This document shows, one piece after another, positions 58,146 through 64,000 of a stretch of 64,000 nucleotides of DNA. The notes below the pieces were generated by a model, which saw nothing but the letters and a program-made list of their open reading frames with translations, had not been told where the DNA came from and searched no databases. Location of the stretch: the NCBI RefSeq assembly GCF_010731735.1, contig NZ_AP022588.1:248001-312000 (forward strand), given 5' to 3'. Numbering within the stretch: the first letter of the stretch is position 1; every line of letters starts with the position of its first letter. The position numbers and the translations under genes were made by a program. The stretch comes from Mycolicibacterium sediminis (GTDB lineage: Bacteria; Actinomycetota; Actinomycetes; Mycobacteriales; Mycobacteriaceae).

Positions 58146-59138
58146 GTGTCCACCACACCCGGTGCAGGCCACCGTTCCGACCACCAGGTTCTTCAGGTGG
58201 GTCCGCTGAAGCCGTCACTGGCCGAGACCCTTCGGACCGACTACGGCGCGGTCGAGCTGCCCGACGACCCGGCAGCGCGGGCCGAGTTCCTCGACGGGTC
58301 GGGCTCCGCCGTCACCGCCGTCGTCACCTCCGGCCGCACCGGCGTCGACGCCGACCTGATGGCGGCCCTGCCGAACCTCGGCGCCGTCGTGAACTTCGGC
58401 GTCGGCTACGACACGACCGACGTGGCGGCCGCCGAGCAGCGCGGCGTCGGCGTCAGCAACACCCCCGACGTCCTCACCGACTGCGTCGCCGACACCGCGG
58501 TCGGCCTGATGATCGACGCGATGCGCCGGTTCAGCGCCGCGGACCGCTACCTGCGGGCGGGCAGCTGGCCGATCGAGGGCAACTATCCCCTCACCCGCCA
58601 GGTCAGCAACACCCGCGTCGGGATCATCGGCCTCGGCCGCATCGGCGGCGCAATCGCCAGGCGGCTCACTGCATTCGGCTGCACGATCTCATACCACAAC
58701 CGCCACCGCGTCGACGGGTCGGAGTTCGCCTACGTCGAGTCGCCGGTCGAGCTGGCGCGCGGCGTCGACGTGCTCGTGGTCGCCGCGGCGGGCGGCAGCG
58801 GTACGACCAAGCTGGTCGACGCGACGGTGCTCGACGCGCTCGGACCCGACGGGTACCTCATCAACATCGCCCGCGGCAGCGTCGTCGACGAGCAGGCGCT
58901 GGTCGAGCGGCTCGGCTCCGGTCGCCTCGCCGGCGCCGGGCTCGACGTGTTCGCCGACGAGCCGAACGTGCCCGTCGAACTGCTGCGCATGGACAACGTG
59001 GTGCTGCTGCCCCACGTCGGCAGCGGCACCGTGCAGACCCGCGCCGCCATGGAGGCGTTGACGCTGCGCAACCTCGACGAGTTCCTGGCCACCGGCCGGC
59101 TCGTCACCCCGGTGCTGCAGCCCGCCGTCCGCGTCTAG
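58146..59138 (+). CDS. D-2-hydroxyacid dehydrogenase (glyoxylate/hydroxypyruvate reductase-like)
   Basis: 330-aa NAD(P)-dependent dehydrogenase. The Rossmann motif is VGIIGLGRIGG near residue 160; the catalytic Arg is in NIARGSVVDE, Glu in DEPNVP and His in LPHVGSGT, so the triad is complete. The GTG at 58146 follows GAGGAGAC; an in-frame ATG at 58110 has no such site. It is divergent from the transporter operon and ends next to a long perfect palindrome. Confidence 0.88.
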   Translation: MSTTPGAGHRSDHQVLQVGPLKPSLAETLRTDYGAVELPDDPAARAEFLDGSGSAVTAVVTSGRTGVDADLMAALPNLGAVVNFGVGYDTTDVAAAEQRGVGVSNTPDVLTDCVADTAVGLMIDAMRRFSAADRYLRAGSWPIEGNYPLTRQVSNTRVGIIGLGRIGGAIARRLTAFGCTISYHNRHRVDGSEFAYVESPVELARGVDVLVVAAAGGSGTTKLVDATVLDALGPDGYLINIARGSVVDEQALVERLGSGRLAGAGLDVFADEPNVPVELLRMDNVVLLPHVGSGTVQTRAAMEALTLRNLDEFLATGRLVTPVLQPAVRV

Positions 59139-59150
59139 CCCGCAGGACCC

Positions 59151-59217
59151 CGCGCCGAACTGGAGAGTCACGTCGCTACGGAGCCGTTGGAACGACGTGA
59201 CTCTCCAGTTCGGCGCG
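59151..59217. repeat. Perfect 25-bp inverted repeat between convergent genes
   Basis: Arms at 59151-59175 and 59193-59217 are exact reverse complements over 25 bases with a 17-base loop. It lies between the convergent dehydrogenase and LysR genes and probably acts as a bidirectional terminator. A diverged copy lies at 13001-13057. Confidence 0.85.
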
Positions 59218-59226
59218 CGGTAGGGC

Positions 59227-60156
59227 CTAGTTGCCGACGAACTCGTCGACCAGATCGTCGGTGGTCCACTCGCGCTGCGGGAGTACGTCGCGCAGCAGGC
59301 GCAGCAGCGCGGGGTTGGTGCTGTCGCTGCGCCACACCGCGTCCAGCTCCACGGGCCGCTCACGGAACGCGCCGATCGACCGGAACGCGACGCCCTCGGG
59401 GTGCAGCGTGGCCGCCGACGCGGGGACCAGCGCGATGCCGATCCCGGAGCGCACCAGCACCAGCATCGTGTGCACCTGCGTGACCGTCTGCACGTAGCGG
59501 GGGGTCGCGCCGGCGATGGTGAACGTGCTGATCAACAGGTCGTTGAAGTACCGCGCCTGCACCGGCGAGTACATGATCACGTCCTGGCCGTCGAGGTCGT
59601 TGAGCGTGAGCTGCCTGCCCAGCGTGGTCAGCGGATGGTCGACGGGTAGCGCCGCGATGAGCTGTTCGTGCAGCAGCGGACGGGACACCAGCCCGGGCCG
59701 CTTGAGCGGCGGCCGCGCCATCCCCAGGTCGATCTCCCCGGTGACGAGCCCCTCGATCTGCGTGGCAGTCACCATCTCTCGCAGGTCGAGCTTCACGTCG
59801 GGCAGCTTCGCGCGGCTGGCCTCCAGCAGCGGGGGCAGCACGGCGTGCGCGGACGCGGCGGTGAAGCCGATGACGACCGTGCCGAGATCGCCTGCGGGTA
59901 CGCGCTTCACCGTCTGCGCGGCACCCTCGGCGAGCTGCAGGATGCGCCGCGCGTCGGGGAGGAACGCCACCCCGGCGGGGGTCAGCGTGACCGTCCTGGT
60001 GGTGCGGTCGATCAGCTGGACGCCGAGTTCGGCCTCGAGCTGCTGGATCTGTCTGCTCAGCGGCGGCTGCGTCATGTGCAGTCGCTCGGCGGCGCGGCCG
60101 AAGTGCAGCTCCTCGGCGACCGCGATGAAGCAGGACAGTCGCGCCAAGGAAAACAC
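59227..60156 (-). CDS. LysR-family transcription regulator
   Basis: 309-aa regulator. The N-terminal winged helix covers about residues 1-60 (LHFGRAAERLHMTQPPLSRQ), followed by a LysR substrate-binding domain. The start is ATG/GTG at 60156, only 9 bases after the xanthine dehydrogenase stop, so it may be co-transcribed with the purine operon and regulate it. Confidence 0.9.
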   Translation of the reverse strand: MFSLARLSCFIAVAEELHFGRAAERLHMTQPPLSRQIQQLEAELGVQLIDRTTRTVTLTPAGVAFLPDARRILQLAEGAAQTVKRVPAGDLGTVVIGFTAASAHAVLPPLLEASRAKLPDVKLDLREMVTATQIEGLVTGEIDLGMARPPLKRPGLVSRPLLHEQLIAALPVDHPLTTLGRQLTLNDLDGQDVIMYSPVQARYFNDLLISTFTIAGATPRYVQTVTQVHTMLVLVRSGIGIALVPASAATLHPEGVAFRSIGAFRERPVELDAVWRSDSTNPALLRLLRDVLPQREWTTDDLVDEFVGN

Positions 60157-60165
60157 CGCGAACTC

Positions 60166-62904
60166 CTATGCACTCCCGGTATCGCTCGGGGCCCGGGCCC
60201 CCACGTCGGGCATCAGTGTAAGCGTCCGCCATATCCGCGCAGGCGTCATCGGCAATCTGCGCAGCCGTGCCCCGCAGGCCCGCGCGATCGCGTTCGCCAG
60301 GGCAGGCGCCACCGGGTTGTAGGGCGACTCGCTCATCGACTTCGCGCCGAGCGGGCCGAGCCGGTCGTAGGTGTCGGCGAAGTAGACCTCGGTCACGGGG
60401 ACGTCCGCGAGCTGCGGGACGTGATACTCCCGCAGAGCCGTGTTGGTCACGGCACCGGACTCGTCGACCCGCATCTCCTCGTACAGCGACGAGCCGATCG
60501 CCTGTGCGACACCACCCTCCACCTGCCCGCGGCACTGCTGCGGGTTCAGCACCACCCCTGCGTCGGCGGCCTGCACCGACTGCAGGATGCGCACCTCGCC
60601 GGTCGCGGTGTCGACGGCCACGCGGAACGCCTGCACGTTGAACGCCACCGACCGCGGCGTGCCCTCGTGCCGGCCGTGACCGATCAAACCGGTTGGCAGG
60701 TCGGCGAATCCGACGAACGCGTCGTCGCACTGCACGCCGTTGGGTCCCAGCACGCAGCGCTCGGCGGGAATGCCGGACAGCGCCGCGGCGGCGGTCAGGA
60801 TCCTCGCGCGCAGCTCGCGGCACGCGGCCTGCACAGCCATCCCGGCGACGACCGTGCCCGCTGACCCGAACGCCCCGGTGTCGTAGCCCGTCACGTCGGT
60901 GTCGGACTGCCGGATCACGACGTTGCCGACGACGGTGTTCAGTTCGCTGGTCACCAGCTGCGAGTGGACGGTGGTGGTCCCGTTGCCGAACTCGGCGGTC
61001 CCGACCGACAGCAGGTACGTCCCGGAGGCGTCGACGGTGATCGACGCGTCGGCCACGTGCCCGCGCGGCGGGATGGTGGCGATCATCGCGATCGCCATGC
61101 CCTCGCCGACGGCCCACCCGGCCGGCGGGGTCCGCCCGTTGCCGCGCCGCAGCGCGGACTGGGCGAGGTCGAGGCACTGGTCGAGGCCGTAGCTGCCGAA
61201 CTCGAGGTCGTCGTCGACGACGTGCGAGTCGACGAAGTCGTCGCCGGGCACGATGACGTTGCGGCGGCGCAGGTCGAACGGGTCGATCCCGAGCCGGGCG
61301 GCCAGCTCGTCGAGCGCCGACTCCACGCCGAACATGACCTGTCCGAGGCCGTAGCCGCGGAACGCACCGGAAGGCAGGTTGTTGGTATAGACCGCCATCG
61401 CGTCGACCCGCTTGTTGGCGACGCGGTACACCGACATCGACTCCGCGCACCCGTGGAACATGACGCCGGGGCTGTGGTTGCCGTAGGCGCCGGCGTCGAC
61501 CAGCACGTCGATCGCCAGCGCCGTCAGCGTGCCGTTGCGGTCGGCGGCCGCGGTCACGTCGACGCGGAACGGGTGGCGGCACGGCGCGGCGGTGAACTGG
61601 TCGCTGCGGCTGAACTCGTAGCGCACCGGCTCCCCCAGCCGAAGGACGGCGAGCGCCACCAGGTCCTCGGTGAGCATCTCCTGCTTGGCGCCGAACCCGC
61701 CGCCCACCCGCTTGGTGAAGACGCGGACGTCGTCGGGCCCGAGCCCGAAGAGGTAGCAGAGTTCGTCGCGGATCAGGAACGGCACCTGCGAGCTGGTGCG
61801 GATCACCAGGCGGCCGTCGTCGTCGCGCCAGCCGGTGCAGCCGTGGGTCTCGAGGTGGACGTGCTGGACCCGCTGGGTGCGGTAGGACTCCCGCACTGCC
61901 GCGCCACCGGATTCCTCGGCCGCCGCCACGCCGTCGGCGACGTCGCCGACGCCGCCGTGCACCTCGGCCAGCAGATTGCGGGACGCGTCGGCGATGCGGG
62001 CGTCGACCGTCTTGTCGCCGTGCAGCGCGGGGGCGCCCGGTCGCGTCGCCTCCTCGGGGTCGAACACGGCAGGCAGCTCGAGGTACTCGACGTCGATGGC
62101 ACTGCAGGCGAGTTCGGCGACGGCCACGCTCTCGGCGACAACCGCCGCGACCCGCTGGCCCACGAAGCGGACGACGTTGTCGAGCATCGTCGTGTCGTCG
62201 GGATCGTCGGTGCGGCTGTGGTGGCGCGCGGTGGAGAACCGCAGCGACGGACTGTCCGCGTGGGTCAGCACCAGGCGGACGCCGGGGATGGATTCGGCGC
62301 GACGGGTGTCGATCGACGCGATGCGCGCGTGCGCGACGGGGCTCGACAGCACCGCCATGTGCAGCAGACCGGGCGGCGCGAAGTCCATCGTGTACTGCTC
62401 GGTGCCGGTGACCACCCGCACGCCGGCAGGCGCGCCGACCGAGCTGCCCGTGGCCACGCCGTCGGCCTTCTCGGTGTTGACCCGGCCCTCGATGGCGTCG
62501 ACGATCGTGCGATACCCGGTGCAGCGGCACAGGTTTCCCTTGAGCTGCTGCGGCAGGTCCGCGAGGTCCGCCTCGTCGAACGTCGACGCCGTCGTCACCA
62601 TGCCGGCCGTGCAGAATCCGCATTGGAATCCGGCGGCCTCGACGAACCGGCGCTGCACGGGATGCAGGTCGTCCGGGGTGCCGAGTCCGGCGACGGTGGT
62701 GACGGCCCGGCCGTCGGCGCGGAACGCCGGGAAGACGCAGGAGTGCACGGCCTCGGCGTCGACCAGGACCGAGCACGCCCCGCAGTCGCCGGCGTCGCAG
62801 CCCTTCTTGACCTCGAAGTGGCCCGCGTCGCGCAGGTAGGTGCGCAGGCACTGCCCGGGCGCCGGTTCCCGGTTCAGGTCGGCGCCGTTGACCGTGACCC
62901 TCAC
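60166..62904 (-). CDS. Xanthine dehydrogenase, fused 2Fe-2S and molybdenum subunits
   Basis: 912-aa molybdenum hydroxylase. The N-terminal ~150 residues carry two 2Fe-2S clusters: C36, C41, C44, C56 (ferredoxin type) and C95, C98, C126, C128. A molybdopterin domain follows, with GGGFGAKQE, SGAFRGYG and the terminal SMSESPYNPVAPALANA segment supplying the active-site Glu. It oxidises hypoxanthine/xanthine or a related N-heterocycle; urate formation is inferred from the adjacent uricase. The GTG at 62904 overlaps the FAD-subunit stop (GTGA). Confidence 0.88.
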   Translation of the reverse strand: MRVTVNGADLNREPAPGQCLRTYLRDAGHFEVKKGCDAGDCGACSVLVDAEAVHSCVFPAFRADGRAVTTVAGLGTPDDLHPVQRRFVEAAGFQCGFCTAGMVTTASTFDEADLADLPQQLKGNLCRCTGYRTIVDAIEGRVNTEKADGVATGSSVGAPAGVRVVTGTEQYTMDFAPPGLLHMAVLSSPVAHARIASIDTRRAESIPGVRLVLTHADSPSLRFSTARHHSRTDDPDDTTMLDNVVRFVGQRVAAVVAESVAVAELACSAIDVEYLELPAVFDPEEATRPGAPALHGDKTVDARIADASRNLLAEVHGGVGDVADGVAAAEESGGAAVRESYRTQRVQHVHLETHGCTGWRDDDGRLVIRTSSQVPFLIRDELCYLFGLGPDDVRVFTKRVGGGFGAKQEMLTEDLVALAVLRLGEPVRYEFSRSDQFTAAPCRHPFRVDVTAAADRNGTLTALAIDVLVDAGAYGNHSPGVMFHGCAESMSVYRVANKRVDAMAVYTNNLPSGAFRGYGLGQVMFGVESALDELAARLGIDPFDLRRRNVIVPGDDFVDSHVVDDDLEFGSYGLDQCLDLAQSALRRGNGRTPPAGWAVGEGMAIAMIATIPPRGHVADASITVDASGTYLLSVGTAEFGNGTTTVHSQLVTSELNTVVGNVVIRQSDTDVTGYDTGAFGSAGTVVAGMAVQAACRELRARILTAAAALSGIPAERCVLGPNGVQCDDAFVGFADLPTGLIGHGRHEGTPRSVAFNVQAFRVAVDTATGEVRILQSVQAADAGVVLNPQQCRGQVEGGVAQAIGSSLYEEMRVDESGAVTNTALREYHVPQLADVPVTEVYFADTYDRLGPLGAKSMSESPYNPVAPALANAIARACGARLRRLPMTPARIWRTLTLMPDVGARAPSDTGSA

Positions 62905-63725
62905 GAGAGTTCGGCCCGGATCTGCTCGGCCAGCACCAGGGTCACCGCGCGACGCCAGTCGGGGTCGCCGTGCGCATCGTCGGTCCACTGCCCCTCGGGG
63001 ATGCCGGCGTGCCAGGCCGCAAGCTCATCCGACGTCGGCACCGACGGGTGGCGAAACACGTAGGGGCGCACGGTCGCCGCGGTGACGGCCAGCACGAGAC
63101 CGCCATCGATGTCGCGCCTGCCGATCACGACGATGCCCGAGCGGCCCAGCGGCGAGGGCGCCAGCTTCCGGTAGGCGGTGCCGGCGGTGAGCGCGGCCGC
63201 GGGCAGGTGCACCGACCGCACGACGTCGCCGACCGCGAGGACGTTGGCCGACGCACCGGTGACGAAGTCGGTGACGGGCACGACGTACTCGGTGCCGTCG
63301 GGCCGCCACACGGTGACCGTCCCGTCGAGCGCCGAGAGCAGCGAGATCATCGAGCCGGCCGGGAAGGACAGGCACACGTTGCCGCCGACGGTCGCGGTGC
63401 GCCAGATCTTCGGGGAGGCGACGAGCGCGGTGCAGCACTGGTGCAGCAGCGGCGCCGCCGTCCACCGGGGGTGGCTCGCGGCCAGTCCGGCCGACAGGCC
63501 CGACACCTGGGCGACCGTGCACGTGGCGGCCAGCTCGATCCCGCTGTCGGACAACGTGATCGGTGGCCAGCCGAGCGCGGTGACGTCGATCAGGCGTCGC
63601 AGCCCGGGTTGCGGTTCGGAGAACAGCCAGGTGCCACCGGAGAGGATCGCGTCGCCGGCGTCGAGCGGCCACAGCTCGGCGCGGGTCGTCGGGCTGCGCA
63701 ATGCCTCGACGGTGTGGAGATCCAT
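62901..63725 (-). CDS. Xanthine dehydrogenase FAD-binding subunit
   Basis: 274-aa subunit of the CO dehydrogenase flavoprotein family. Seen: AILSGGTWLFSEPQPGLRRLIDV for FAD pyrophosphate binding and the TATVGGNVCLSFPAGS loop, then the C-terminal domain with YRKLAPSPLGRSGIVV. It passes electrons from the Fe-S clusters to NAD+. The ATG at 63725 lies 10 bases after the uricase stop; the 3' end overlaps the large subunit gene. Confidence 0.9.
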   Translation of the reverse strand: MDLHTVEALRSPTTRAELWPLDAGDAILSGGTWLFSEPQPGLRRLIDVTALGWPPITLSDSGIELAATCTVAQVSGLSAGLAASHPRWTAAPLLHQCCTALVASPKIWRTATVGGNVCLSFPAGSMISLLSALDGTVTVWRPDGTEYVVPVTDFVTGASANVLAVGDVVRSVHLPAAALTAGTAYRKLAPSPLGRSGIVVIGRRDIDGGLVLAVTAATVRPYVFRHPSVPTSDELAAWHAGIPEGQWTDDAHGDPDWRRAVTLVLAEQIRAELS

Positions 63726-63735
63726 CGTCCCGAGG

Positions 63736-64000
63736 CTAACCGAGCCAGCCCTGCTGCAGGTCGAAGGCAGGCCCCGGTGGTGGGGCGTCGTCGCGGGTGA
63801 CGGTGGCCTGGATCAGACCGTAGGGCCGGTCGTCGGCGTTGTAGACCTCGTTCTCGTTGTCGAGGCCGAACGGGCTGAGGTCGTAGAGGAAGTGGTGCTT
63901 GTTGGGCGCCGAGAGCCGGACCTCGGCGATCACGTCGTACGCGCGCAGCACCGCGGCGCCCATCTCGTAGAGCGTCTGCTGAAGGGCCAGCGACTGGATG
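63736..64000 (-). CDS. Urate oxidase, C-terminal part (runs off the window)
   Basis: Partial CDS; only the last ~87 codons are in the window and the 5' end lies beyond 64000. The visible part includes LQQTLYEMGAAVLR, SAPNKHHFLYDLSPFGLDN and NADDRPYGLIQATV, characteristic of the C-terminal T-fold of cofactor-free uricase. It converts urate to 5-hydroxyisourate. It is upstream of the xanthine dehydrogenase subunits on the same strand, so the operon encodes hypoxanthine-to-5-hydroxyisourate steps. Confidence 0.88.
   Translation of the reverse strand, partial: IQSLALQQTLYEMGAAVLRAYDVIAEVRLSAPNKHHFLYDLSPFGLDNENEVYNADDRPYGLIQATVTRDDAPPPGPAFDLQQGWLG

Noticed and set aside
59360..62851. 1163-codon open frame on the minus strand
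   Set aside because: It is a shifted frame through the xanthine dehydrogenase and LysR genes, Arg-rich and without domains.

Overview
The window is high-GC actinobacterial DNA, most likely from a non-tuberculous, probably fast-growing Mycobacterium (Mycolicibacterium type). Mycobacterial hallmarks are present (carD, lsr2, mhuD, clpC1, LpqE/LpqF/LpqG-type lipoproteins, many GTG starts). Gene order follows the M. tuberculosis segment Rv3577 to Rv3628 as I remember it, with insertions and deletions. I see no tRNA, rRNA, CRISPR array, insertion sequence or prophage.
Layout. (1) 1-5.9 kb: c-di-GMP phosphodiesterase-type EAL-DICT protein, sulfurtransferase, BluB, 5-oxoprolinase subunit A, metallo-hydrolase and an ArsB-type permease. 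(2) 6-16.9 kb: rlmB, cysS, ispF, carD, then lpqE, radA, disA, a membrane protein, canB, mutY and a hydrolase-cyclase fusion. (3) 16.9-22.4 kb: GlxA-type regulator, small membrane protein, hydrolase, mhuD, lpqF, and a cobalamin-riboswitch-controlled cbtB-cbtA-phosphatase unit. (4) 22.5-38.4 kb: clpC1, lsr2, lysS, a PLP enzyme, the pantothenate/CoA genes (panC, coaX), the folate genes (folE, folP, folB, folK) and ftsH. (5) 38.5-46.9 kb: lpqG, a molybdopterin oxidoreductase, hpt, tilS, a zincin, dacB, ppa and an OHCU decarboxylase. (6) 46.9-64 kb, accessory: lhgO, two 2-hydroxyacid dehydrogenases, gudD, an IclR regulator, a TauE-type exporter, a complete peptide/nickel-type ABC transporter, and a xanthine dehydrogenase-uricase purine catabolic operon running off the right edge.
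How the genes work together. Region 4 is a compact cofactor-synthesis block read leftwards with start/stop overlaps. Region 6 looks like an uptake and catabolism module for a sugar acid or hydroxy acid (ABC importer, IclR regulator, glucarate dehydratase, hydroxyacid dehydrogenases), next to xanthine to urate to allantoin genes.
Most notable points. ispD is missing from the carD-ispF junction. panD is missing between panC and coaX, where a 41-codon ORF with tandem Cys codons and a 21-nt direct repeat sits instead. canB and mutY are divergent with physically overlapping start codons. A cyclase is fused to a hydrolase domain that has lost its Ser and His. Several long palindromes, one of them repeated, lie at ends of genes. 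The start of nearly every operonic gene overlaps or abuts its neighbour, and several single genes show a TANNNT box 6-7 nt before the start codon, which suggests leaderless transcripts.
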